From Betaproteobacteria bacterium UBA1934 (GTDB lineage Bacteria > Pseudomonadota > Gammaproteobacteria > Burkholderiales > Rhodocyclaceae), in contig DDFG01000004.1 in assembly GCA_002337055.1 (NCBI GenBank), positions 748,382-812,381 on the forward strand: a stretch of 64,000 bases of DNA, read 5' to 3'. Below, piece after piece: positions 44,565 through 52,516 of the stretch (position 1 is the stretch's first letter; each line of letters starts with the position of its first letter). The notes under the pieces were generated by a model, which saw only the letters and a list, made by a program, of their open reading frames with translations, had not been told where the DNA came from and made no database searches. The position numbers and the translations under genes were made by a program.

Positions 44565-45670
44565 TTGGCGCCTCCAGCAACGACTCCGCCAGCGCCGACC
44601 AGCGATATTTGCACGCCGATGGTCGCGGGTGGCGTGTCGGGCAGCAGCCTGACATCGGCAACTCCGTCCTGGCGCTCGAGGGCAGAGAGAAACAGGCTGA
44701 GGCTGAAGTCATCTTGCGGAACGGCGAACAGCAAGCGCAACCGGCCACTGCGATATTCCCACTCGAGCAGGCTGATCCGGGTTTCTTCGCCAAACACGCC
44801 CGTGTCCACCAGATTCTTGAGGAGCAGCAATTGCGAAGCATCCGGCCTGACCGACTTGAATGCGGACAGAAAACCCTGGTGTTCGGCAATCTTGTTGCCC
44901 AGCGCGATGAGCCCGGCATTCTCTTGCGCCAGTTGGCGATACTCTGACGAGAGTTCGTGGTTGCGCCACACCAGTTTCAGATTGAACGTCACCGCATAGC
45001 TGAGCATCGCGCCCAACAAGGTGACGGCGACTATCCCGGCCCAATAGAACGACGATGGCGCGCCGGCGGCATCGGAATGCGTTTTCCAGCCGGCGGCAAC
45101 GGGGTCTTGTTCGGGCGGCTTCTCGACGTCGGGCAGCGGGCTCGTCGCCGGATCGAGGCCAGCGTCGCGCACGAAAGCCTGCCAGGCATCGCCCGAGGGT
45201 ATAGAGTCGAACCAGCGTGTCTTGCGGATACCTGCGGCGTCCAGCGCCAAGCATTCGTAGCCGGTGGCGCAGGCAACCAGATGGAGACCGTGGCCTTGCG
45301 GCATGTGAAACAGGGTTTCCGGAAAAGGATCGTTCTTGTCGCCGGTGGAGGCAGGCAACAGCCCCTGGTCGCGAAGCGACTGCTCATCCCAGTACCACAC
45401 GTCAGCGGCGCCGTCTTTCGTCTTCCAGGCAAAACCGGGTTTTGCGATTCCACTCAGTTGCAGCAACTGGAGCCGAATCGACGACCCATGCATCTTGGCG
45501 GGAATACCCGCCAGATCCATCCTGACCCAGCGACAAACGGCTCTCGGCAAGCGGATGGCCTGTTTGCGCAGCCCCAGGGCGGCGGCAATTTTGTCCTTGA
45601 ATGGCCACTCTGCCCCGGGCGCTTTGGCGTCAGGCTGGCTGGGTGCGGCGATGTTCTGCTTGGCAGACAA
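44561..45670 (-). CDS. GspL-like type II secretion assembly-platform protein
   Basis: A 369-residue bitopic protein. The first 200 or so residues are cytoplasmic, one helix (FYWAGIVAVTLLGAMLSYAV) crosses near residue 215, and a coiled coil plus a ferredoxin-like periplasmic domain follow (SLLEWEYRSGRLRLLFAVPQDDFSLSLFLSAL), as in GspL/PilN. The cytoplasmic part is shorter and not clearly the actin-like GspL fold. The start is TTG 45670, with GGAA about nine bases upstream; no ATG is available in a sensible place. It lies 18 bases after gspK and overlaps the gspM-like gene by four bases. Confidence 0.75.
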   Translation of the reverse strand: MSAKQNIAAPSQPDAKAPGAEWPFKDKIAAALGLRKQAIRLPRAVCRWVRMDLAGIPAKMHGSSIRLQLLQLSGIAKPGFAWKTKDGAADVWYWDEQSLRDQGLLPASTGDKNDPFPETLFHMPQGHGLHLVACATGYECLALDAAGIRKTRWFDSIPSGDAWQAFVRDAGLDPATSPLPDVEKPPEQDPVAAGWKTHSDAAGAPSSFYWAGIVAVTLLGAMLSYAVTFNLKLVWRNHELSSEYRQLAQENAGLIALGNKIAEHQGFLSAFKSVRPDASQLLLLKNLVDTGVFGEETRISLLEWEYRSGRLRLLFAVPQDDFSLSLFLSALERQDGVADVRLLPDTPPATIGVQISLVGAGGVVAGGAK

Positions 45671-45688
45671 TTGGCGTTCCGTATTGAT

Positions 45689-46735
45689 CTAAAACGGTAA
45701 TTGTACCTGAAGCTGCCGAGTGCCCGGCTCTCGCAATTGGCTCCACTCGGGGAGTTCGCGGAGCTGCGACGTCTCTTCGTCCTTTTTGGGGAAGGCGATC
45801 CGGGTCACCGATTCGATACGCCAGGGCGCATTTTCCATGTCGGGCGTATGGTCGACCAACATTCGATAGCCCCACGGGGCGTTCACGAGGCGCAGCGTCA
45901 CCACGACCATGCTGCCGGGAAACTGCGTGACGTAGGAGCGCGGCCCGAAGGGGTCGCCCAACTCGCCACCGTATACCAGCGACGCGATGTTGGCGACTTG
46001 CGCAGACCGCCGGCTTTTGACCAGGTTGCGCGCCATGTCTTCGGTGAGATCACTCATCGCCACCAGAGCCCGCCAGCCTGCGGTATTCGGATTGAACGCC
46101 ATGAGGTGCTGAACATTGACGTGCTGGGTGATCGGATCGTCGCCCCATAGCTTCTTGTTTTCAGCCCAACCATAGACGCGCGCCAGCTCTTCGGTCGTCA
46201 GCAAATCACCGTTGCGGATCTGCCCCGGCAACCCCGCCCGCACATAATCTTCTTTCTCGGCGCCGTTCAGTCGCCGCAAATCGTCGGGATCGCGGTAATC
46301 CAGCAACGTATCGGTCAGCCGGGAAGTTTCGGGTGTATCCAGGCCATAGGTTGCCAGCAGGCGCTCCAGTCTCACCCGCCCTTGTCCGCTCAACGGAAGT
46401 CCATTGAGCGAGACCTGACCGCGCACATCCTGCAGCGTCACTTCGACATCGTTACCGATGCGATAAGGTTGTCCGTCGAGCATGACGGCGCCGTTGCCCT
46501 CTCCGAGCCCGATGAAACTACGCGGCACCGTGGCCAGAAGCATCATCACGCGCGCGCGCGCGGACTCAAGCTGATATTCCGCATTGACGCGAGCCTGTTC
46601 GGCCTGCGCAAGCTGACGTGCCAGAGACATGCGCTGCCCCATATAGGCCGCGCCCACCATCATCATCGCAAGCACGGCGATGTTCAGGGCAAGGATGTAT
46701 CCTCCCTGCCGTGAGCGACTACTTGCCCTCTTCAT
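45689..46735 (-). CDS. gspK: Type II secretion minor pseudopilin GspK
   Basis: A 348-residue pseudopilin that caps the pseudopilus tip. The prepilin segment is RQGGYILALNIAVLAMMMVGAA, with cleavage after Gly; as usual for GspK it lacks Glu at +5 and is much longer than the other pseudopilins. The alpha domain inserted in GspK proteins is visible in the LNGLPLSGQGRVRLERLL ... TDTLLDYRDPDD region, and DPITQHVNVQHLMAFNPNTA follows. ATG 46735 overlaps the gspJ stop by four bases. Confidence 0.9.
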   Translation of the reverse strand: MKRASSRSRQGGYILALNIAVLAMMMVGAAYMGQRMSLARQLAQAEQARVNAEYQLESARARVMMLLATVPRSFIGLGEGNGAVMLDGQPYRIGNDVEVTLQDVRGQVSLNGLPLSGQGRVRLERLLATYGLDTPETSRLTDTLLDYRDPDDLRRLNGAEKEDYVRAGLPGQIRNGDLLTTEELARVYGWAENKKLWGDDPITQHVNVQHLMAFNPNTAGWRALVAMSDLTEDMARNLVKSRRSAQVANIASLVYGGELGDPFGPRSYVTQFPGSMVVVTLRLVNAPWGYRMLVDHTPDMENAPWRIESVTRIAFPKKDEETSQLRELPEWSQLREPGTRQLQVQLPF

Positions 46736-47361
46736 TTGAGCACCATGGCGCCGAACGGCGTGTTCACCGGGGGTTCCAGCCATGGTTCGGCACGGATGGC
46801 GACCATCCATTCGAGGCGGTCGAATCCCGGCGTTCTGATCTGAATGAAGACGCGCCTCGGCAAGGTTTCCGGGTCGTTCCTGGCGGGCGGCCAGAGATCA
46901 AGCTCTGATTTTTTGGTTCCGGCATAGCGGAAGCGGGATTCCCCCTCGGGAAAGCGGGCGATGATCACGGCTTCGGCGCGACTGCCTTCTTCCGAATAGG
47001 TGAGTATCACTCCCCCCTCGTCGCCCTTTTTCAGGTTCAGCGTCACTCGTCGCGGCGACAGCACTTTTTGCGGCCTGAGCGGCGCCGATGTATCGCAGCG
47101 AATTTCATTGGCGGTTCCCAAAAATTCCGACCCGCTCCCGCCGGCAGCCGGCAAGCATCCGCCCAGTATTTCGGAAAGCCAGGCCTTTGACCGGAGCTCG
47201 TTCTCCCTGACATCGATCTCGTCGCGCAAGGCGTCTTCCACCCTAAACAGGTAATAGAGCGAGCCCATCAGGATCGATACCAGCATGCCCGTGATCACGA
47301 GCGCCACCAGGACTTCAACCAGGGTAAAGCCCCTCTGCGGGATACGCCGGTTATCGCACAT
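46732..47361 (-). CDS. gspJ: Type II secretion minor pseudopilin GspJ
   Basis: A 209-residue pseudopilin. The type III signal is RGFTLVEVLVALVITGMLV, with cleavage after Gly and Glu at +5. The globular domain includes two cysteines (GGCLPAAGG and IRCDTSAP), possibly a disulfide. It overlaps gspI by 11 bases and gspK by four. GspJ forms the tip complex with GspI and GspK. Confidence 0.87.
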   Translation of the reverse strand: MCDNRRIPQRGFTLVEVLVALVITGMLVSILMGSLYYLFRVEDALRDEIDVRENELRSKAWLSEILGGCLPAAGGSGSEFLGTANEIRCDTSAPLRPQKVLSPRRVTLNLKKGDEGGVILTYSEEGSRAEAVIIARFPEGESRFRYAGTKKSELDLWPPARNDPETLPRRVFIQIRTPGFDRLEWMVAIRAEPWLEPPVNTPFGAMVLK

Positions 47362-47797
47362 TCGGCACCAACTGCGAACCGGAAATCGCCTTCCGATAGC
47401 CGATCATCGTCAATTTTTCACTAAACCAGGGGGTTTGTTCCTGCGTCCGATAAACGGTAATGGTCGTTTCATAAAGCGCAACTTCGTAGCGTCCCGTTCC
47501 CGCCGGATAGCCTGCCTGCGCGACGACCGGGCCTACTGGAGTCGCTTTCCAGGCAAACCGAACGTCGTCACGCTTGGCTTCGCCTTCAGGGGTTTCCATG
47601 GGATTGACGGCTCGCAGCCAGTCGAGAGCCCGCCGTCTCGCATCCTGTTCCTGATAATGCGCGCGAAGACGCTGGGCGGTGTCGAGATTTTGTTCAACCC
47701 AGGCGAGCAGGGTAAACCCCACACTTGAGAGCAGCACCAGGGCGACCAAGGCTTCCAGCAGGCCAAACCCCTTTTGGACGGCGAATTCAGGAGGCAA
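47351..47797 (-). CDS. gspI: Type II secretion minor pseudopilin GspI
   Basis: A 148-residue pseudopilin. The processing site is KGFGLLEALVALVLLSSVGF, with Glu at +5. I chose TTG 47797, 11 bases inside the end of gspH, because it leaves a normal short leader peptide before the cleavage Gly; GTG 47812 is the alternative, and earlier starts give an implausible 40-residue leader. The C-terminal part matches GspI in length. It sits between gspH and gspJ. Confidence 0.83.
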   Translation of the reverse strand: MPPEFAVQKGFGLLEALVALVLLSSVGFTLLAWVEQNLDTAQRLRAHYQEQDARRRALDWLRAVNPMETPEGEAKRDDVRFAWKATPVGPVVAQAGYPAGTGRYEVALYETTITVYRTQEQTPWFSEKLTMIGYRKAISGSQLVPNVR

Positions 47798-48191
47798 GCT
47801 CTTGCAGTTCACAGCTCGGCTCAATAACACGGTAACGCACGCCCATCTCGGGCTCAGCGTCAGGTACCAGCCAGAGCGTCGATGCACCACAAGCCCCCAG
47901 GCTGGAAACGATCAGCGGCGGAGAGAACTCGACGCGCCAACCCGGCGGGAGAGTGAGTGGCGGCAACCCATCGCCCAAATCCGCTGTGGCCAGCTCGGCA
48001 GGCAACTCGACAGCCCGGGCAAGCAGCCTGGCGCGACGCGGAAGCTGCCTGAACTGATCGACGATGTCTTTTCGCTGCGACGCCATTTCATATCTATCGA
48101 GATTGGCGACAAATCGGGGCGCCGCCAGCCCGAACAGGAGGCTGACGATAAACAGAACGAACAAGGTCTCCAGCAGGGTGAAACCGCGCAT
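47787..48191 (-). CDS. gspH: Type II secretion minor pseudopilin GspH
   Basis: A 134-residue pseudopilin starting MRGFTLLETLFVLFIVSLL, with a very short leader, Gly before the cleavage site and Glu at +5. It is 19 bases downstream of gspG and overlaps gspI by 11 bases. Two cysteines (GACGA and PSCEL) stand near the C-terminus. Confidence 0.87.
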   Translation of the reverse strand: MRGFTLLETLFVLFIVSLLFGLAAPRFVANLDRYEMASQRKDIVDQFRQLPRRARLLARAVELPAELATADLGDGLPPLTLPPGWRVEFSPPLIVSSLGACGASTLWLVPDAEPEMGVRYRVIEPSCELQELAS

Positions 48192-48210
48192 TCCGATTCC
48201 CGTGCGGCTT

Positions 48211-48714
48211 TCAGGGCTTGGCGGTGCCGGCACCCGAGCCTTGCTGCCCTTCCGGAGGCACCCCTCCTATGCCGATATCCTGATCGGTACCGCTCCCTCC
48301 CGGCTTGCCGTCGCCCCCGAACGAGTATAGTTTGAACTGCTTGCCCGCACCTTCAGGCGGAGCATACTGATAGGGGTTTCCCCAGGGATCGAGCGGAACG
48401 GCGCCCTCGAGATAGGGGCCTTTCCAGCGCGGTGCAAGATTCGGGTCGGCGGGAGGCTCGGCCAGCAGTTTCAACCCCTGTTCGGCCGTCGGATACACGT
48501 TGATATCCAGACGCATGGTTTCGATGGCCCCCCTCAGCAACTTGATTTGAGCCTCGGCGGTTTGCACCTTGGCCGAATCGACCTTGGAGAACAGGCGAGG
48601 TCCCACCATACTGACCAGCAGCCCCACGATCACCAGCACCACCAGCATTTCCAGCAGCGTGAACCCCGCCTCACGCAACGACCACATCGATTTTTGTGCA
48701 TTCCTGTCGATCAC
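48211..48714 (-). CDS. gspG: Type II secretion major pseudopilin GspG
   Basis: A 167-residue major pseudopilin. Signal and helix are EAGFTLLEMLVVLVIVGLLV. The conserved GspG body shows YPTAEQGLKLL, WKGPYLEG, DPWGNPYQY and the calcium-site region SFGGDGKPGGSGTDQDIG. The C-terminus carries an extra Gly/Pro-rich tail (VPPEGQQGSGAGTAKP). The start is GTG 48714, overlapping the gspF stop (GTGA). Confidence 0.93.
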   Translation of the reverse strand: MIDRNAQKSMWSLREAGFTLLEMLVVLVIVGLLVSMVGPRLFSKVDSAKVQTAEAQIKLLRGAIETMRLDINVYPTAEQGLKLLAEPPADPNLAPRWKGPYLEGAVPLDPWGNPYQYAPPEGAGKQFKLYSFGGDGKPGGSGTDQDIGIGGVPPEGQQGSGAGTAKP

Positions 48715-49913
48715 AATTTCACCTCTGTCAAACTTGTCATGGCGAGCACCACGCCAACCATGATTACGCCCAGAACCAGACCGATCACCAGAATGCTGAC
48801 CGGCTCGATCAGGGACACCACCCTTCGCTGCATTTGTCGGTGCAAATCGGCGGTATAGCTCGAAATGTAACCCAACATCGACGCCAGCTCGCCAGATTTC
48901 TCCCCGACCTTCAACATGCTGAGCGATGTCCCCTCAAGCATTCCTCGCTCCTCGATTGCTGAAGACAGTCGCTTCCCCTGCCTCACTTCGTCTTCGACGC
49001 TACGTAAACGCGAGGCGTTGTCGGGCAGGCGCACCGACGAGGCCGCCAGTTCCACCGACAGGAGGATCGGCACCCGACTTTTCACCAGCACTGCCAGAAT
49101 CGAGGTCCAACGTGCGGTTTCAGCTCCTTCGAGCCAGGTGGAGAACAGAGGCATGCGTGACAAGGCGGTCAACATCAGCTCGTTGAACTTCGGGTTGCGC
49201 GCAAGTACCACCCCGATCCCGCCCAGAGCCGCCGCCACCAGCACGACTGCGAGCCAGTGCGAATTTACGTAGACGCCTGTGCGGAGCACTATTTCGGACA
49301 GCAATGGCAGATCGACCGAACGACCTTTCAACAATCCGGCAAATCGCGGCACCACAAACGAGAAGATAAATGTGATCGCGGCGATACCCGTCAGGATGAG
49401 AATCAGCGGGTAAGTGAGCGCTTCGCGAGCTTCATTTCGCATGCGTTCTTCAAATTCGAGCTGATCGGCACATCGCGACAGCGCGCTGCCGATATCGCCG
49501 GTAGCTTCGCCGGCGCGGGCAAGGGCGTGAACGTATTCCGGAAGCTGCAACCCCGATTTGCGCAACGCTGCCGAAAATCCCTCCCCGCCATGCACGGCGG
49601 CGATCAGTTTGCTCAACGTCGCCTTGATCGCCTCGTGCGTCGTCGCTTCGTGCAAGGTTGCGAAAGTTTCGGCCAGTCCGACGCCTGACGACAGGAGCGT
49701 GGCGAGCTCGCGAATCAGCGCCAGCACATCGGTATGCTTGATCTTGCGATTGCCCGATCCCTTTTGCGTGACCGCAGAACGTATTTCCCTGAGATCAACC
49801 GGGCGATATCCTTTTTCAAAAAGCTGACGCAACGCGTCATCTTCGGACGTGGCCGTCAGCTGCCCGTCACGGATAAAACCACCGCCATCCAGTGCCTTGT
49901 ATGAGTATTGCAT
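48711..49913 (-). CDS. gspF: Type II secretion inner-membrane protein GspF
   Basis: A 400-residue polytopic platform protein. The N-terminus MQYSYKALDGGGFIRDGQL is typical of GspF. Two T2SSF domains (about 70-190 and 270-390), each with a GEATGDIGSAL or GEKSGELASML motif, flank membrane helices (LILILTGIAAITFIFSFVVP and SILVIGLVLGVIMVGVVLAM). ATG 49913 is the family start; the frame extends upstream without homology. It is the first unambiguous gene of the gsp operon, 65 bases after the DUF4124-like gene. Confidence 0.92.
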   Translation of the reverse strand: MQYSYKALDGGGFIRDGQLTATSEDDALRQLFEKGYRPVDLREIRSAVTQKGSGNRKIKHTDVLALIRELATLLSSGVGLAETFATLHEATTHEAIKATLSKLIAAVHGGEGFSAALRKSGLQLPEYVHALARAGEATGDIGSALSRCADQLEFEERMRNEAREALTYPLILILTGIAAITFIFSFVVPRFAGLLKGRSVDLPLLSEIVLRTGVYVNSHWLAVVLVAAALGGIGVVLARNPKFNELMLTALSRMPLFSTWLEGAETARWTSILAVLVKSRVPILLSVELAASSVRLPDNASRLRSVEDEVRQGKRLSSAIEERGMLEGTSLSMLKVGEKSGELASMLGYISSYTADLHRQMQRRVVSLIEPVSILVIGLVLGVIMVGVVLAMTSLTEVKL

Positions 49914-49978
49914 CACCTGGTCGACATTCGTATCGGTGCGTGACCGCCTGCCAGAGGCCGCCACGTCGTCTTACATGA

Positions 49979-50614
49979 CTATTTCGGCAAGCCGGCAAGT
50001 TCCTTGCGTAATGCTTGGACATTGCGCTCATGCTGATTGATTTTTTCCTTGTGAGGTTGCAGGCGCTCGATGATTTTTTGGTAGTTTTTCTCTTCCTGCG
50101 TCGCCTTCCCGCTTTGCACCTCGAACTCTTTCTTGGCCGCTTCAAGCTGTTTCTGTTCGGTCGCCAGCTCCTCTTCGAGGATACGCCGACGATCAACGTC
50201 TCGCGCACGCTGAGCGTCTTCCGTCACTTTTGGAAACCCGCCCGGCCCGGCAGACGCACTGGTCGGGGATGCACCCGGCTTAACCGCAACGGTGGCCACC
50301 TGCGGACCGAGCACCGTTGCTTTGCACGCCTTGTTCAGACGAGTATTGGTATAAACCTCTTGCCCTTCATGCCGACAGAAAAAAACCGTGTTGGACAGCG
50401 GCTTTTCGGCGGCCTTCTCGCGTCTCTCGGCACTCGGCTTCTCTTGTGCCCAAGCAGCCGTCTGAAATTGGATGGCGCCTCCCACGAACGCCGACATCAC
50501 GACGACCTTAAGCGCAAACGCGCATCTCTCCCCACCGAACAACGTGTTAGCGTTCGTTTGCCGGTTCGGACGAGCCATGATTGCCCGCCAGCGTGCCATT
50601 TCTGTCAATCCCAT
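49979..50614 (-). CDS. DUF4124-like exported coiled-coil protein
   Basis: A 211-residue protein. After about 30 N-terminal residues comes a hydrophobic export segment (ALKVVVMSAFVGGAIQFQTAAWA). Next is a short domain FFCRHEGQEVYTNTRLNKACKA, the DUF4124 pattern of betaproteobacterial periplasmic proteins, then a Pro/Ala linker and a long heptad-like coiled coil (about 115-205) rich in Glu, Lys and Gln. ATG 50614 follows a strong SD (GAGGAAACGG). The signal segment is unusually far from the start. It precedes gspF on the same strand, so a role in the T2SS envelope complex is possible but unproven. Confidence 0.7.
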   Translation of the reverse strand: MGLTEMARWRAIMARPNRQTNANTLFGGERCAFALKVVVMSAFVGGAIQFQTAAWAQEKPSAERREKAAEKPLSNTVFFCRHEGQEVYTNTRLNKACKATVLGPQVATVAVKPGASPTSASAGPGGFPKVTEDAQRARDVDRRRILEEELATEQKQLEAAKKEFEVQSGKATQEEKNYQKIIERLQPHKEKINQHERNVQALRKELAGLPK

Positions 50615-50669
50615 CCGTTTCCTCTGCGCGCCTGACGCGAAGTGCCGTTTCCGCCGCATTTTAGCCGAT

Positions 50670-51401
50670 TCAAAATCCCTCTCCGTTCCCAAGCAGGCGC
50701 CAGCGCCCGAGCGGCATGTCGCCGAGACGAACGCGACCGATCCTGACCCGTTTCAACCCCACCACAGTCAGGCCGACCAGTTCGCACATGCGCCGTATCT
50801 GGCGCTTTCGCCCTTCTTTCAGAACGAAGCGCAACTGATCGTCGTTCAGCCATTCAACTCTCGCAGGGCGCAGTTTCTTGCCGTCGAGCGAAAGACCGTG
50901 GTTCAGCAGTCCGAGGCCGTTTTCGAGCAGTTTGCCGCGTACCCGCACCAGATATTCCTTCTCGACTTCGCTGTCGTCGCCAATCAACTGTTTGGCGACG
51001 CGGCCATCCTGCGTCAGCACCAACAACCCGGTTGAATCGACATCGAGCCGACCGGCCGGCGCCAAGCCCCTCAGCATGGCCGGACGAAACACATCGTCGC
51101 CCGGCCCGCGCTGCTGATTGTCGGCAGAGATCAAGGCCACAGCCGGCGTGCAGCCCGGCTCCGGCTGGCCAGAAACATATCCAACCGGCTTGTGCAACAA
51201 GATGGTGACCTGTCGTGCCTGGCTTTTTTGCGCTTCCCGGGCCAGCGTGATTTTCGCCGCAGGATCGACGCGCGTGCCGAGTTCGCTGATGCGCTCACCA
51301 TCGACGAACACCCAGCCCTTTTCGATCCAGACATCCGCCTCGCGCCTTGAGCACAGGCCGCGCTCGGACATCAGTTTGGAGAGGCGGACACCTTCGCTCA
51401 T
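50670..51401 (-). CDS. RsuA/RluB/RluF-family rRNA pseudouridine synthase
   Basis: A 243-residue RNA-modifying enzyme. An N-terminal S4 domain (VRLSKLMSERGLCSRREADVWIEKGWVFVDG) precedes the catalytic domain, with LAPAGRLDVDSTGLLVLTQDG carrying the catalytic Asp and EGRKRQIRRMCELVG near the end. The family isomerises specific uridines in 16S or 23S rRNA; the KPVGYVSGQPEPG stretch and compact length suggest an RluF-like 23S enzyme, but the target cannot be fixed from sequence. It overlaps the FKBP gene by four bases. Confidence 0.88.
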   Translation of the reverse strand: MSEGVRLSKLMSERGLCSRREADVWIEKGWVFVDGERISELGTRVDPAAKITLAREAQKSQARQVTILLHKPVGYVSGQPEPGCTPAVALISADNQQRGPGDDVFRPAMLRGLAPAGRLDVDSTGLLVLTQDGRVAKQLIGDDSEVEKEYLVRVRGKLLENGLGLLNHGLSLDGKKLRPARVEWLNDDQLRFVLKEGRKRQIRRMCELVGLTVVGLKRVRIGRVRLGDMPLGRWRLLGNGEGF

Positions 51402-51742
51402 TGCACCTCGAGCAGCTCGACTTCGAACACCAGCGTGGCGTTTGGCGGAATCACGCCGCCGGCTCCCTGGCGTCCGTAACCCAACTCAGGCGGAATGGTC
51501 AGCTTGCGCTTGCCACCCACCTTCATGCCCTGCACGCCTTCGTCCCACCCCTGGATCACCTGATAGACACCCAGCGTGAACGAGAACGGGCTATGCCGAT
51601 CGTGACTGGAGTCGAACTTCTGCCCATCCGTCAGCCAGCCAGTGTAGTGAACGGTGACTTCGTTGCGTACGCCGGCTTCGGCGCCCTCGCCCAAGACAAG
51701 GTCTTCGACGACCAGGCCACTGGCCGATGTGCGTGCATTCAT
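51398..51742 (-). CDS. FKBP-type peptidyl-prolyl isomerase
   Basis: A 114-residue single-domain FKBP without a signal peptide, so cytoplasmic. Active-site residues of the fold are seen in VHYTGWLTDGQKFDSSHDR, VIQGWDEGVQGMKVGGKRKLTIPPELGYG and the final LVFEVELLEV strand. ATG 51742 follows GAGGAG. It is divergent from rplU, with the rplU promoter in between, and is translationally coupled to the pseudouridine synthase gene. Confidence 0.93.
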   Translation of the reverse strand: MNARTSASGLVVEDLVLGEGAEAGVRNEVTVHYTGWLTDGQKFDSSHDRHSPFSFTLGVYQVIQGWDEGVQGMKVGGKRKLTIPPELGYGRQGAGGVIPPNATLVFEVELLEVQ

Positions 51743-51793
51743 GGCGTTCTCCTCAACGAAAGGGTGGCAGTCTAACATAAACTACTCAACCCT

Positions 51794-51821
51794 TTGACTT
51801 GTTTGAATTTGTGCGTATAAT
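51794..51821 (+). promoter_or_regulatory. Strong sigma70 promoter of rplU-rpmA
   Basis: TTGACT (51794-51799), 16-base spacer, TATAAT (51816-51821). Near-consensus, as expected for ribosomal protein genes; start near 51828, 30 bases before the rplU ATG. Confidence 0.85.
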
Positions 51822-51857
51822 GCGCGGTTCTTCACAGTAGCAATTTCGGAGTCCAAC

Positions 51858-52169
51858 ATGTATGCGGTCGTAAAAACCGGTGGCAAGCAGTATCGCGTGT
51901 CCGCTGGCCAAAAACTTAAAGTAGAACAGATACCGGCAGAAGTTGGCGCAGAAATCACCCTCGATCAGGTCCTCATGGTAGGCGAAGGCGAGACGGTGAA
52001 AGTCGGCGCCCCGCTCGTCGCCGGTGCAAGCGTCAAGTGCACCGTGGTTGCCCAGGGCCGTCACGACAAGGTCAAGATTTTCAAGATGCGCCGCCGTAAG
52101 CATTACCAGAAGCACCAGGGGCATCGTCAGAATTACACCGAACTGCGCATCGACGTGATCGCGGCGTAA
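51858..52169 (+). CDS. rplU: Ribosomal protein bL21
   Basis: 103 residues, MYAVVKTGGKQYRVSAGQKLKVE at the start and KMRRRKHYQKHQGHRQNYTEL near the end, both diagnostic of bL21 of the large subunit. The SD is CGGAG. First gene of the rplU-rpmA-obgE-proB order common in Proteobacteria. Confidence 0.98.
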   Translation: MYAVVKTGGKQYRVSAGQKLKVEQIPAEVGAEITLDQVLMVGEGETVKVGAPLVAGASVKCTVVAQGRHDKVKIFKMRRRKHYQKHQGHRQNYTELRIDVIAA

Positions 52170-52188
52170 TCGGGAGAAGGAGTAAACC

Positions 52189-52452
52189 ATGGCACACAAA
52201 AAGGCAGGCGGCAGTTCCCGTAACGGCCGCGACTCAGAATCCCAAAGACTAGGCGTCAAGCGCTACGGTGGTCAGTTCGTTCTCGCCGGCAACATTCTGG
52301 TTCGCCAGCGCGGCACTGAATTCCACCCGGGCGAAAACGTCGGTTGCGGCAAGGATCACACCCTGTTCGCGCTGAAGGACGGTACCGTCCAGTTCGCCAT
52401 CAAGGGCGCCAAGAACCGTCGCACGGTCAGCATCGTCCCCGCCGCCGAATAA
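52189..52452 (+). CDS. rpmA: Ribosomal protein bL27
   Basis: 87 residues beginning MAHKKAGGSSRNGRDSESQRLGVKRYGGQ, the conserved bL27 start whose N-terminal tail reaches the peptidyl-transferase centre. No processable N-terminal extension of the Firmicute kind. The SD is AAGGAG. It lies 19 bases after rplU and is followed by a terminator. Confidence 0.98.
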   Translation: MAHKKAGGSSRNGRDSESQRLGVKRYGGQFVLAGNILVRQRGTEFHPGENVGCGKDHTLFALKDGTVQFAIKGAKNRRTVSIVPAAE

Positions 52453-52470
52453 CTTCCGGCGCAGGACAGA

Positions 52471-52498
52471 AAGCCCTATCCCTGCGATAGGGCTTTTT
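52471..52498 (+). terminator. Rho-independent terminator after rpmA
   Basis: Arms AAGCCCTATC (52471-52480) and GATAGGGCTT (52486-52495) with loop CCTGC, followed by T residues. It may reduce read-through into obgE, which starts 19 bases later. Confidence 0.88.
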
Positions 52499-52516
52499 CG
52501 TTTATAGAGAAAAAAC

